From JBGPOS01 sp041488155 (GTDB lineage: Bacteria > Chloroflexota > Dehalococcoidia > Tepidiformales > Tepidiformaceae), in the NCBI GenBank assembly GCA_041488155.1, contig JBGPOS010000012.1:6728-70727 (forward strand): a DNA stretch of 64,000 bases, in the 5' to 3' direction. This document shows, piece after piece, positions 34,677 to 42,990 of the stretch (positions are counted from its first letter, which is position 1; every line of letters starts with the position of its first letter). The position numbers and the translations under genes are program-made. The notes under the pieces are model-generated. The model searched no databases, had not been told where the DNA came from, and was given only the letters and a program-made list of their open reading frames with translations.

Positions 34677-35897
34677 ATGGTGACAATAACTCGCGAACGC
34701 GGCGCCGCGGACCAGGCAGCGCAGCTGGCGCTCTACGCGAACCCCGACACCTGTCCGACAGATTCTCTCGTGCCCGTCCCGCTCGTCGAAGAGAAGGCTT
34801 TCGTCAGCTGGCAGCAAGACATTCCCCGCGCTTATCTCGACGTTTCGCCCCAGGAGCTCGACCGACGCATCAGCGCCGCCCGCACCTATCTCGGAGCACG
34901 GCTCGTCATCCTCGGCCATCACTATCAGCGGGACGAAGTCATCCAGTACGCAGACTTCACGGGCGATAGCTTCAAGCTCGCCCAGCACGCGGCCGCACAG
35001 GAAAAGGCCGAATATGTCCTCTTCTGCGGTGTCCACTTCATGGCTGAATCGGCCGACATTCTCACGCCTCCAAGCGTGCGGGTGATGCTTCCGAACATGG
35101 CCGCCGGCTGTTCGATGGCCGACATGGCCGATCCGGACGACGTTTACGCCGCCTGGGATGAGATCAAGGCGGTCCTCCGTGATTCGGCGAAGGTGATCCC
35201 GGTTACCTACATGAACAGCGCCGCGAGCCTCAAGGCGTTCGTTGGAGAGCGAGAAGGGATCGTCTGCACTTCGAGCAACGCACCGAGGACGTTCGAGTAC
35301 GCCTTCGAGCGCGGCGACAAGATCCTCTTCTTCCCCGACCAGCACCTTGGCCGAAACACGGGCTGGCAGATGGGAATCCCGCTCGACGAAATGGTGCTCT
35401 GGAACTGGCGCCGTCCCGGCGGTGGCGTCTCGGCCGAGCAGCTCGAACGAGCGAAGGTGATCCTCTGGCAGGGCCACTGCAGCACGCATCAGCGCTTCAG
35501 CGTCGATCAGATAGCGAAGGCGCGCCGGGACCACCCGGGGGTCAAGGTTATCGTCCATCCCGAGTGCAAGTGGGAAGTCGTGCTCGCGGCTGATCAGGCC
35601 GGTTCGACGGAGAGGATCATCCAGGCGGTGAGCAACGCCCCGGCGGGCAGTGCGTGGGCGGTGGGCACCGAGATCAACCTGGTCAACCGGCTGGCGAAGG
35701 CCAATCCGGACAAGACGGTCTTCTGCCTCGACCCCGTCGTCTGCCCTTGCAGCACGATGTACCGCATCCACCCGGCGTATCTTGCCTGGGTGCTCGAAGG
35801 ACTCGTCCGGGGGCACGTGATTAACCAAATTCGTGTCGACGCTGAGACCCGGAAGTGGTCGCTGGTGGCGCTGGAGCGGATGCTGGCCCTCGCCTGA
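34677..35897 (+). CDS. nadA: Quinolinate synthase NadA
   Basis: 406 residues. NadA condenses iminoaspartate with dihydroxyacetone phosphate to quinolinate in de novo NAD synthesis using a [4Fe-4S] cluster. Cluster cysteines are expected at Cys117 (LFCGVHFMAES), about 267 (WQGHCSTHQRF) and about 355 (VVCPCSTMYRI), all present. LGHHYQRDEVIQYADFTGDS is the family's opening motif. The N-terminus (about 45 residues before the first domain) is longer than in E. coli NadA. No nadB or nadC is nearby; the gene appears to be single, with its own operators. Confidence 0.96.
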   Translation: MVTITRERGAADQAAQLALYANPDTCPTDSLVPVPLVEEKAFVSWQQDIPRAYLDVSPQELDRRISAARTYLGARLVILGHHYQRDEVIQYADFTGDSFKLAQHAAAQEKAEYVLFCGVHFMAESADILTPPSVRVMLPNMAAGCSMADMADPDDVYAAWDEIKAVLRDSAKVIPVTYMNSAASLKAFVGEREGIVCTSSNAPRTFEYAFERGDKILFFPDQHLGRNTGWQMGIPLDEMVLWNWRRPGGGVSAEQLERAKVILWQGHCSTHQRFSVDQIAKARRDHPGVKVIVHPECKWEVVLAADQAGSTERIIQAVSNAPAGSAWAVGTEINLVNRLAKANPDKTVFCLDPVVCPCSTMYRIHPAYLAWVLEGLVRGHVINQIRVDAETRKWSLVALERMLALA

Positions 35898-35905
35898 CGG
35901 TGAAG

Positions 35906-36763
35906 TCAGGGCGTGTGCTGCTTGAGGAACGAGCGCACCGTCGCGACTGTCTGCGGGCGGAGCTCGGGAGCGGCCCATTCATCGACGAAGATGGCGTTCG
36001 GCGCGAGGTTAGCGATCTCCTTCGCTGTTTCGACGGGGTGGAAATCGTCGTGGCCCGCGAGGATGAGGAGGGGCGTGGGGCAGTTCGCCAGCCACTCGCG
36101 GCTGACGCTAAGGACAAAGTCCCGTTCTTCGAAGAACTTCGCTTTCGTTTCGCGGTGGATGCGAGCGTATTCGGCGGGAGATACCTTTTCGATCTTACCG
36201 CGGAACGTCGACTCCGCGGCGATACGCGCCGCCCAGTAGCCGGCGGCGGGATTTTGCTGGAAGCGGTCGTTATTCGTGGCCGCCTCTACCACTGCTTTCA
36301 TCCCATGCTTCTCGGCGACGTCGGCGGCGGTCGTGAACATGCGCTTGAAGCCATCGAAATTGCCGTCGTCGAGGCCGATCGGGTTCTGCAGGACGGCGGC
36401 TGAGATGCGATGAGGGGCTTCCTGGATGATGCGCAAGCAGTAGCTGCTGCCGATGCAGCCGCCGGCGACGTGGGTGCGCTCGATGTGAAGGTGGTCGAGC
36501 AGGGCGAGCTGGTCGGCAACCATGGTGTCCCAGCCTGTAACCTCCAGCGGGCCGAAGCTCCGGTGGGCATTGCGCTGGTCCATGGCGATCACGCGGAAAC
36601 TGCTGGCGAGCTCGACGGTGGGATCCCAGGGCGCCTGGTGCCAGAAGTCGATACGGCTATCCATCCCGCCGGGAGCGAAGAGGAGGATGGGATAACCGCT
36701 TCCGTACTCCTCGTAGTAAAGGGAGGCGCCGGTCTTGAGGTCGGCTCGAGGCATGGTTGGCAC
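35906..36763 (-). CDS. Alpha/beta hydrolase with Cys nucleophile
   Basis: 285 residues. The oxyanion strand (ILLFAPGGMDS) and the elbow AGGCIGSSY place Cys103 at the nucleophile position instead of Ser, as in dienelactone hydrolase. An acid is available at Asp239/240 (AGHDDFHP). The usual C-terminal catalytic His is not visible: the expected segment reads FVDEWAAPELRPQ, and the nearest His is His242. It could be a hydrolase with a rearranged triad or a non-hydrolytic member. Converges with nadA, leaving 8 bases between the stops. A TGC-CATAAT extended -10 lies just upstream. Confidence 0.82.
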   Translation of the reverse strand: MPTMPRADLKTGASLYYEEYGSGYPILLFAPGGMDSRIDFWHQAPWDPTVELASSFRVIAMDQRNAHRSFGPLEVTGWDTMVADQLALLDHLHIERTHVAGGCIGSSYCLRIIQEAPHRISAAVLQNPIGLDDGNFDGFKRMFTTAADVAEKHGMKAVVEAATNNDRFQQNPAAGYWAARIAAESTFRGKIEKVSPAEYARIHRETKAKFFEERDFVLSVSREWLANCPTPLLILAGHDDFHPVETAKEIANLAPNAIFVDEWAAPELRPQTVATVRSFLKQHTP

Positions 36764-36783
36764 TCCGGTCGAGAAGTAGGGGC

Positions 36784-36792
36784 ATTATGGCA
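36784..36792 (-). promoter_or_regulatory. Extended -10 promoter for the alpha/beta hydrolase
   Basis: Minus strand 36792-36784 reads TGC-CATAAT (5/6 to TATAAT plus TGn). The predicted start near 36777 leaves a leader of about 14 bases containing CGGAG before the ATG at 36763. Confidence 0.5.
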
Positions 36793-36832
36793 GGCCTGGC
36801 GATGGATGGCGCCGCGTCCCTGCTGGGCCGCT

Positions 36833-37486
36833 TCAGTTCTTGGCGCCGAAACCCGCGTACCTTCGGCGGCGGTACTCGTCGACCTGCTCGGTGGTGCGGC
36901 CGAGGAGGTCGTCGATGACCTCCGCTAGCTGGGCGACACGATCGGCCGCCGATTCCGCTTCGAGGAGGCGCTGCTTGACCTCTTCGTCGGCCTGGAGCCA
37001 GGGCGCGAGGAAGTTGACCAGGGCGTGAGGCCCGGCAGGCATCCGAAGGCCACGCGCCCATTGATTTGTCAACGAGAGGGCGAGCCGGAAGTAGGCTGGA
37101 AACGTAGCTCGAACGGTCTCCATGGCTTCGGCGAGCCGGGTGTCGGCCTGCCACGTAGTGTCGTCGATGAGTTCGATCTCCCCGTAGGGGTAGGGGCGGG
37201 GAGGCAGCATGCGCAGCAGGCGGAACCGCTGGACGCCCCGGGCGGAGAGGACGAAGCGGCCGCCTTCTACTTCTTGCGCCTGCTCGATAGTCGCGGTCGT
37301 GCCGACCGAATGGGGAATTGCGCCGCCGCCGATCTCATTTCCTTCCCGGATGAGGAGCACGCCAAACTGGCCTTCAGAGACCAGCAATTCCTTCGTCATC
37401 GTCTTGTAGCGGTCTTCGAAGATGCGCAAGGGCAGGCCCGTCCCGGGGAAGAGAACGGTCCGCAGCGGGAACAGGGGGATCTCCAC
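36833..37486 (-). CDS. Lon N-terminal (LAN/ATP-dependent protease substrate-binding) domain protein
   Basis: 217 residues from the GTG at 37486 (a TTG two codons upstream is possible). VEIPLFPLRTVLFPGTGLPL is the classic opening of the Lon N-terminal domain, followed by RIFEDRYKTM and GTTATIEQAQEVEGGR. The C-terminal helical part (about 130-217) is also as in Lon-N-only proteins. There is no AAA or protease domain. Such stand-alone proteins are common in bacteria and have no settled function; substrate or adaptor binding is assumed. Confidence 0.88.
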   Translation of the reverse strand: MEIPLFPLRTVLFPGTGLPLRIFEDRYKTMTKELLVSEGQFGVLLIREGNEIGGGAIPHSVGTTATIEQAQEVEGGRFVLSARGVQRFRLLRMLPPRPYPYGEIELIDDTTWQADTRLAEAMETVRATFPAYFRLALSLTNQWARGLRMPAGPHALVNFLAPWLQADEEVKQRLLEAESAADRVAQLAEVIDDLLGRTTEQVDEYRRRRYAGFGAKN

Positions 37487-37532
37487 GGTCAATAGTCTAC
37501 GACGGGGGCGACTCTGCGCGGTGCGATGATCG

Positions 37533-38003
37533 TCAGGCGCGCGTGGAGAGCCAGGTCTCGAGTTGCGGGCGGTGCTCGGCGAAGTGGCCGATGCCCGCGC
37601 CTTCGAGCAGGCGGTTTCCGATCCGGGGACGGCCTCGCTCGGGGTCGATGCCGTAGCTCTCCGCCGGGAGGGCCTTCGCGGCTGCGTAGTACTGGTGGAA
37701 GGCGTCGTCCCAGTCGTCGAGCGCTGCGCGGGCGTCTTTGGCCTGGGCGGCAAACTTCGCATTGAATGTCTCCGTGTCTCCGTAGTCGACGCCTTCGGGG
37801 GCTGGCCGTTCGCCACGACCGACGCGGGCGATGGCTCCAGCCATTTCCCGGTACCAGCCAGCCATGTGTGCGAGCAGGCGATCCAAGTCCCATGTGCCCA
37901 GCCACACTTCACGATAGGCGGCATCGGGCAGGCCCGTGATGAGGTCTCGAAACTCGACGTAGTCCTTCTCGAGCGTCGCGATTGCGGAGTCTTTGTCAGC
38001 CAC
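37533..38003 (-). CDS. DinB-like / maleylpyruvate-isomerase-fold protein
   Basis: 156 residues forming a four-helix bundle with a likely metal triad: His46 (LLAHMAGWYREM), His140 and His144 (IGHFAEHRPQLETW). This matches the DinB/MDMPI superfamily of thiol-dependent transferases and related proteins such as ClbS. GTG start after a strong AAGGAGAAGGA Shine-Dalgarno. It lies 14 bases downstream of the HpaB-like gene and is probably co-transcribed with it. Substrate unknown. Confidence 0.8.
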   Translation of the reverse strand: MADKDSAIATLEKDYVEFRDLITGLPDAAYREVWLGTWDLDRLLAHMAGWYREMAGAIARVGRGERPAPEGVDYGDTETFNAKFAAQAKDARAALDDWDDAFHQYYAAAKALPAESYGIDPERGRPRIGNRLLEGAGIGHFAEHRPQLETWLSTRA

Positions 38004-38017
38004 CCGTCCTTCTCCTT

Positions 38018-39454
38018 TCAGTCCAGACCAGCGATCTTTCTTGCGTACTCGAGGGCGCGGCGGCCGTCGTAGGCGCGCGAGATCATGAGCTTTTCGGCTT
38101 CCAACGAGCCCTCGGCGTGGATGGCGAGGACGGCATGATACCCGCCAAAGTCGCCGGTAGTGAGGTCGCTAACCATATTCATCGCGCGAGTCCGGGCCTC
38201 GCCGTCGACACCGGCGCGGCCGCCGAGGTAGTGCCGGAGAAGGTCGCCGGTTTCGGGATTGGCGAAGTCTTCGACGCCCGGACCCGTGACGAGCATTCCG
38301 CCGGCGATGTCCTGCACGTGCTGGAGCGCCTCGTGGTAGTTGTGGGCGAAGTGGTACTTGGCCATGTTCACGGTGAGCGCGTCCGGGGCGAAGATGCCCT
38401 GCTCGTCGCCTCGGCCCCGGAGGGCGGACATGTCGATGAGCGCACGCAGCGTCTCGGCGTAGCTGATGAGCCAGACGATCTTCTCCCGGACGTGGGCGGC
38501 GCGGCTGATGCCGTTCATGTCGGCCATGAGCAATGCCGAGCCGATGAGGGCATCGACCAGGGGCAGTTTGTAGGAGATCGCCGTGAAGCGGTGGTATTCG
38601 ACGAACCCCAGGGCGAGCGGCCCGCAGAAGTCGTGTTCGCCAACGAGGAAGACGCGATCCCATGGGACGAAGACGTCGTCGAAGATGGTGATCGTTTCCA
38701 TCATCTTGCGCTCGGCGCTGAGGGGAGCGTCGAATTCACTCTTGGGAGCGCCGCCGTAGGGGCTCGCTATGAGCTTCAGGCCGGGTGTGTCGACGGGGAT
38801 CGCGAAGGCGACGGCATAGTCGGCGTCACCCTCGGCCATGGCCCGGGTGGGGAGGACGATGAGCTCGTTCGTGTTGGTGGTGCAACTGGTGTGAATCTTC
38901 GCGCCCCGAACGACGATGCCGTCGTTTCGACGGTCGACGACGCGGGTGTAGTAGTCGGGATGAGGCTGGTTCGTCGGGCCGGCGCCGCGATCGCCTTTGG
39001 CGTCGGTCTGGGCAACAGACATCGTGAGGTCGTTGTCGCGGCAGTGGCGGTAGAAGGCCTGGACGCGGCGCAGGGTATCGGTCTCGTACTTCTGATCGAC
39101 CTGGCGGGCGATGCGATGCAGGGCGAAGAGGGCGTCGGTGCCGATCTCCTTGACGAGAGGCACGAGGGTCTTGCCGCGGGCGGTCGATGCTTCGATGAGC
39201 TGGGAGCGCTTGAGCAGGTCTTCGATACTTGAGGGAATCTTGAAGTAGCGGCTGTAGCTCTCAGTGCCTTCTGCCACGACGGCGAGGTCGCGCGTGGCCG
39301 GATCTTCGGCCATCTCGTAATCGACGCAGGCGTGCTTGACCGCCTTGGCAATGACTTTGTGGGTGGTGACGTCGGGGACTTTCTCCCCGCGATAGAAGAC
39401 GGTGCGGCCATCTTTGAGGGAGTCGATGTACTGCTGGGGCGTACGGAGACCCAT
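38018..39454 (-). CDS. 4-hydroxyphenylacetate 3-hydroxylase (HpaB) family flavoprotein
   Basis: 478 residues from the ATG at 39454, preceded by AGAGGAAG. The opening TPQQYIDSLKDGRTVFYRGE is typical of the HpaB family, and IHTSCTTNTNELIVLPTRAM and IFDDVFVPWDRVFLVGEHDF mark the acyl-CoA-dehydrogenase-like FAD fold. The family contains FADH2-dependent aromatic monooxygenases and the radical enzyme 4-hydroxybutyryl-CoA dehydratase. The dehydratase's HR-x5-C cluster motif is changed here to HRFTAISY, so it cannot bind that [4Fe-4S] cluster and is more likely a monooxygenase. No flavin reductase (HpaC) is adjacent. Confidence 0.88.
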   Translation of the reverse strand: MGLRTPQQYIDSLKDGRTVFYRGEKVPDVTTHKVIAKAVKHACVDYEMAEDPATRDLAVVAEGTESYSRYFKIPSSIEDLLKRSQLIEASTARGKTLVPLVKEIGTDALFALHRIARQVDQKYETDTLRRVQAFYRHCRDNDLTMSVAQTDAKGDRGAGPTNQPHPDYYTRVVDRRNDGIVVRGAKIHTSCTTNTNELIVLPTRAMAEGDADYAVAFAIPVDTPGLKLIASPYGGAPKSEFDAPLSAERKMMETITIFDDVFVPWDRVFLVGEHDFCGPLALGFVEYHRFTAISYKLPLVDALIGSALLMADMNGISRAAHVREKIVWLISYAETLRALIDMSALRGRGDEQGIFAPDALTVNMAKYHFAHNYHEALQHVQDIAGGMLVTGPGVEDFANPETGDLLRHYLGGRAGVDGEARTRAMNMVSDLTTGDFGGYHAVLAIHAEGSLEAEKLMISRAYDGRRALEYARKIAGLD

Positions 39455-39636
39455 TGGGGGCGTTGCTTCCTCTGCGTGGATTGCTCCGGGCGAGTACCCT
39501 CGGCCCGCGCATTGTAGGCCGATTGCCGGCCGGCGTGGCGCCGTTTGTCGAGTCCGGCTGGCCACCCTGTGGAGGTCGCGCTCAACAAGCCTGGCCCGGG
39601 CGCGGGACCGGGGCGTGCCGCGAGCCTGGTCGGGGG

Positions 39637-40563
39637 TTACATGCTCCGGAGCAGACGGATGCGTTCTTCGATCGGGGGGTGCGTGTCGAAGAGGTTGTTG
39701 AGGAAGCTGGAGTGTTCCTTGAGCGGATTCTCGATGTAGAGATGGGCCGTGGCCTTATTAGCGGCCTCGAGGGGTTCCTGGTCCGCGGCAATCTTTTCGA
39801 GGGCGCGGGCGAGGGCTTCCGGGTTGCGGCAGAGGAGGGCGCCGCTGGCGTCCGCGAGGTATTCGCGCCGGCGGCTGACAGCGAACTTGATGGTTTGAGC
39901 GATCAGGGGGGCGAGGATGGCGGCGAGGATCGCGACGACGATGATGATGATCGCGGCCGCGCCGCCGTTCTTGTCGCGGCTGCCCGAGCGGCTGCCGGCC
40001 CCGAACCAGGCGTAACGCAGGAACACGTCGGAGACCAGGGCGATGAGCCCTACCAGCACCGTAACGAGGGTCATCAAGCGGATGTCGTAGTTGCCGATGT
40101 GCGACATCTCGTGGGCGATGACACCTTCGAGCTCGATCGGTTCGAGCTTGTCGAGCAGGCCGCGGGTCACCACGACGTGGGAATGGTTCGGGTCGCGCCC
40201 GGTGGCGAATGCGTTCGGGGCGGAGTCTTCGAGCACCCAGGTGCGGGGCATGGGCAGTCCGGCGCCGATCGCCAGGTTCTCGACCCTCCGCACGAACTCC
40301 CACTCCTGTTCCTTCGTCACCTCGTGGGCGCCGGAGATGGAGAGGACGACGCGGGTCGAGGCGTAGTAGCTAATGACGGCGTAGAGGATGAGGAAAACGC
40401 CGACGAAGCCGAGGAACCCGATGGGCGCCCCTATCCCCAGGAGGATGAGGGTCGTAAGGCCCCCCGCAAGGACGAAGAAGACCGCCATCAGGAGAAACGT
40501 CGCGCGCTTGTTCGCGCCAATGCGGTCGTAGACAAGCACCCGTCCAGCGGCGGGGTTGGTCAC
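39637..40563 (-). CDS. htpX: HtpX-type M48 membrane metalloprotease
   Basis: 308 residues, GTG start. Two N-terminal membrane helices (23-43, 48-67), then the zinc site HEMSH (151-155) in EGVIAHEMSHIGNYDIRL, two more hydrophobic helices (165-185, about 203-225), and the third ligand Glu in REYLADASGA. It is a membrane-protein quality-control protease with its active site facing the cytoplasm. C-terminal THPPIEERIRLLRSM is the standard ending. It lies 39 bases downstream of lemA; this LemA-HtpX pairing recurs in many bacteria. Confidence 0.95.
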   Translation of the reverse strand: MTNPAAGRVLVYDRIGANKRATFLLMAVFFVLAGGLTTLILLGIGAPIGFLGFVGVFLILYAVISYYASTRVVLSISGAHEVTKEQEWEFVRRVENLAIGAGLPMPRTWVLEDSAPNAFATGRDPNHSHVVVTRGLLDKLEPIELEGVIAHEMSHIGNYDIRLMTLVTVLVGLIALVSDVFLRYAWFGAGSRSGSRDKNGGAAAIIIIVVAILAAILAPLIAQTIKFAVSRRREYLADASGALLCRNPEALARALEKIAADQEPLEAANKATAHLYIENPLKEHSSFLNNLFDTHPPIEERIRLLRSM

Positions 40564-40602
40564 TGGTGGGTACTCGCGGGCCCGGAGCGGCTGGGCTGCA
40601 CG

Positions 40603-41169
40603 CTAGGTGGCGCTGAAGCTGACTTTGACGTCCTGGCGCGCTTCCTCTTCGGCCTCGTAGAACTCTGCGGCCGTAAAGCGAAACATGCCCGCCAGTATCA
40701 CGTTGGGGAAGACCTGAATGGTCTGGTTGTAGCCGCTGACGTTGGTGTTATAGAACTGGCGCGCGTAGGCGATCTTGTCCTCGGTATCGGTGAGTTCGCG
40801 CTGCAGTTCGAGGAAATTCTGGTTTGCCTTGAGGTCCGGGTAATTCTCGGCGACGGCGAAGAGGGATCGGAGGGTGCCGGTGAGGATGTTGTCTGCCTGG
40901 GCCGCCTGTTTCGCGCCCTGGGCGTTGTCGAGCATGGCGCGAGCGCGGGTGACGTTCTCGAAGACCTCTTTTTCGTGGGAGGCGTAGCCCTTGACCGTCT
41001 CCACGAGATTCGGGATTAAGCTCGAGCGCCGCTTGAGCTGGACATCGATGCCTGCCCAAGCTTCCTTGACCCGAACCCGTGAACGGACCAGGCCGTTGTA
41101 GGTGCGCCAGAGCAGGAACACGAAGAACAGGGCGAGGACGACGATGACAATGATGACAATCGGACCCAC
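40603..41169 (-). CDS. lemA: LemA family protein
   Basis: 188 residues, GTG start 8 bases after GGAGG. One N-terminal membrane anchor (VIIVIVVLALFFVFLLWRTY), then a mostly helical domain with the LemA signatures VQLKRRSSLIPNLVETVKGY and NILTGTLRSLFAVAENYPDL, ending in the NVSGYNQTIQVFPNVILAGM block. LemA proteins are widespread and of unclear function. Adjacency to htpX suggests a role with the protease. Confidence 0.95.
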   Translation of the reverse strand: MGPIVIIVIVVLALFFVFLLWRTYNGLVRSRVRVKEAWAGIDVQLKRRSSLIPNLVETVKGYASHEKEVFENVTRARAMLDNAQGAKQAAQADNILTGTLRSLFAVAENYPDLKANQNFLELQRELTDTEDKIAYARQFYNTNVSGYNQTIQVFPNVILAGMFRFTAAEFYEAEEEARQDVKVSFSAT

Positions 41170-41263
41170 GGCGGCAGCCTCCGGCCAGAATCACCTTAAG
41201 CCTAGCACAAGGATGGGCGCGCTCTGTGGCCACGTGGTCCGGACCTGCTACCCCCGGCGGCCG

Positions 41264-41599
41264 CTATCCCTCGTAGAGTTTGAGGCCGACGATGCCGCTG
41301 AGCACGAGCACGATCGACGCGAGACGGCCCGCGGTGGCCGGCTCGCCCATGGCGGCTATGCCTACGGCGACGGTGCCGGCAGCGCCCAGTCCGGTCCAGA
41401 CGGCATAGGCCGTGCCGACGGGCAGCGACTTGAGAGCGAGCGATAGCATCAGGAAGCTGCTTCCGCCCGCGGCGAACGTTGCGAGGGTTGGCCAGAGACG
41501 GGTGAAACCGTGGGCTTGTTTCAGGGAAACCGCGAAGGCAACTTCAAGGCATCCCGCAGCTACCACCAGCAACCACGCCACGGCACTTCTCCCTTCCAT
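41264..41599 (-). CDS. SMR family transporter, SugE/Gdx type (guanidinium exporter)
   Basis: 111 residues from the ATG at 41599, four membrane helices. Glu19 in the first helix (VAAGCLEVAFAVSLK) is the conserved proton/substrate site of SMR pumps. KSLPVGTAYAVWTGLGAAGT and LASIVLVLSGIVGLKL match SugE/Gdx, which exports guanidinium as a dual-topology dimer, rather than EmrE. It is preceded by an about 82-base leader with three stem-loops, the last next to the start codon. Confidence 0.9.
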   Translation of the reverse strand: MEGRSAVAWLLVVAAGCLEVAFAVSLKQAHGFTRLWPTLATFAAGGSSFLMLSLALKSLPVGTAYAVWTGLGAAGTVAVGIAAMGEPATAGRLASIVLVLSGIVGLKLYEG

Positions 41600-41681
41600 C
41601 GTCCCGCAGACGCGGGAGGAAAGCGCTGGGACTCCGCCGGAGGGAGTCTCGGCCACTCCGCGTGTGGTCGAGACTACACCG
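41600..41681 (-). promoter_or_regulatory. Structured leader of the SugE/Gdx gene (possible riboswitch or attenuator)
   Basis: Three stem-loops on the minus strand. Stem 1 (41646-41674): outer GTCTCG/CGAGAC, inner CCAC/GTGG. Stem 2 (41630-41648): GACTCC/GGAGTC. Stem 3 (41603-41616): CCCGC/GCGGG with a 4-base loop, only 3 bases from the ATG and covering the GCGGGA that could serve as ribosome site. Stems 1 and 2 share bases 41646-41648, so they compete unless stem 2 slips to CTCC/GGAG (41632-41642). I could not match it to the guanidine-I, -II or -III consensus by eye. Confidence 0.45.
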
Positions 41682-41686
41682 CCACG

Positions 41687-41715
41687 AATATGAAACTAGC
41701 CTGAAGTCCGCCCAA
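41687..41715 (-). promoter_or_regulatory. Candidate promoter of the SugE/Gdx gene
   Basis: Minus strand TTGGGC (41715-41710), 17 bases, CATATT (41692-41687). The predicted start falls just before the first stem-loop of the leader. Confidence 0.35.
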
Positions 41716-41718
41716 TGG

Positions 41719-42972
41719 CTAGTGAAGGATCCCTTCGGCGACGAGGTCGGCTATCTCGTCCGGAGAGAGTCCGAGGATCCGTTCGCAGACATCGAAGGTG
41801 TCTTCGCCGAGGAGTGGGGCGGGCGCAGCGAGGACGCCGGGGGTGAGACTCAAGACCATGGCGGGCCCGTCGTAGGCGGCGCGTCCCGTCTCGGCGTGCT
41901 CCAGGTAGCGGTAGTAGCCGCGCGCTTTCACGTGGGGATCGCGATCGAGCATGTCCTGGGCGTTCTGGACGACTCCCGCTGGCACCGCGCGCTCCTGGAG
42001 GAGGAGCATGACATCCTCGGCACGGCGGTCCCGGGTCCAGCCGGCGACCAGGGCTTCGAGGTCGTCCTCGTTCCGCTTGCGGGCAGCGAAGGTCGCGAAG
42101 CGAGGGTCGGAGGCCACACCCGGGTTACCCAGGGCGTCACAGAGCTGCACCCAGTGGTCGTCAGATTGGCAAGCGACGACGACCCAGCGGTCGGGCGAGC
42201 CGACAGACTCGGAGTCGTCGGCACAGCGGAAGGCGCCGTGCGGAGCGGCGATGGGGCTGCGGTTCCCGCCGCGGGTGGGAATAGTGCCGTTGGCGAGGTA
42301 TTCGGCGACGGCAGTGCCAAGTACGTTGACGACAGATTCAATCTGGGGAAGTTCGACACGCTGGCCCTTGCCGGTCCGGATGCGGTAGCGCAGCGCGGCG
42401 AGGATCGCCGTAACGGTGTGTCCGGGGTTTACGACGTAGTCCGGGTAGTTGGTGCCGACGCCGATGGGCCGGCGATTGGGAAATCCGGACATCTCGCTGA
42501 TCCCGGTCACGGGCGTCAGTACCGCGCCGAAGCCGAGGAAGTCCCGGTGGGGGCCTTCGAGACCCTGCATCGGGGAATAGGCCGCGATGATGCGGGGGTT
42601 CACGGCGGCAATCTGCTCGTAGCGGAGGTTCCACTTGTCGATGACACGGGGCGTGAAGTTGGTGAGGAAGACGTCTGACTTTTCGATCAGGCGGTAGCCG
42701 ATTTCCTGGCCTCGCTCGGTGTTCAGGTCGAGCTGGATGCCGAGCTTGCCCGCGTTAAAGTTGTTGAAATAGCCCGAGACGTTGTAGCCCGTCTTGAAGG
42801 TCCCATCGGGGTTGAGAGCGATGGGTTGGACGATGCGCAGGGAGTCGATCTTGGTTTCCGACTCGATCCGGACGACCTCGGCGCCGAAGGTGGCGAGCGT
42901 CTGGGCCGCGATCGGGCCTGCGCCGAACCAGGAGAAGTCCGCGACGCGGATCCCATCGAGTGGAAGTGCCAT
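41719..42972 (-). CDS. CaiB/BaiF family (type III) CoA-transferase
   Basis: 417 residues. LPLDGIRVADFSWFGAGP and LATFGAEVVRIES are the usual N-terminal motifs. The catalytic Asp that forms the acyl anhydride (Asp169 in formyl-CoA transferase) corresponds to Asp178 in TNYPDYVVNPGH. Transfers CoA between carboxylic acids. The Shine-Dalgarno is GGGAGGG. It lies 18 bases downstream of a second CaiB-family gene that lacks the Asp; the two may form a heterodimer. Substrates unknown, but close to aromatic-acid genes. Confidence 0.9.
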   Translation of the reverse strand: MALPLDGIRVADFSWFGAGPIAAQTLATFGAEVVRIESETKIDSLRIVQPIALNPDGTFKTGYNVSGYFNNFNAGKLGIQLDLNTERGQEIGYRLIEKSDVFLTNFTPRVIDKWNLRYEQIAAVNPRIIAAYSPMQGLEGPHRDFLGFGAVLTPVTGISEMSGFPNRRPIGVGTNYPDYVVNPGHTVTAILAALRYRIRTGKGQRVELPQIESVVNVLGTAVAEYLANGTIPTRGGNRSPIAAPHGAFRCADDSESVGSPDRWVVVACQSDDHWVQLCDALGNPGVASDPRFATFAARKRNEDDLEALVAGWTRDRRAEDVMLLLQERAVPAGVVQNAQDMLDRDPHVKARGYYRYLEHAETGRAAYDGPAMVLSLTPGVLAAPAPLLGEDTFDVCERILGLSPDEIADLVAEGILH

Positions 42973-42990
42973 GGTGCCCTCCCTTGTTTG

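Noticed and set aside
38018..39454. HpaB-family gene as 4-hydroxybutyryl-CoA dehydratase
   Set aside because: The Cys of the HR-x5-C cluster motif is replaced by Tyr (HRFTAISY), so the [4Fe-4S] cluster could not form.
39454..41019. 521-codon plus-strand frame opposite htpX and lemA
   Set aside because: Antisense of two recognisable genes; Gly/Glu/Val-rich composition without motifs, typical of shadow frames at this GC.
41600..41681. Canonical guanidine-I, -II or -III riboswitch
   Set aside because: Stem-loops exist, but the ACGR loops of class II and the conserved core sequences of classes I and III are not visible; kept only as a structured leader.
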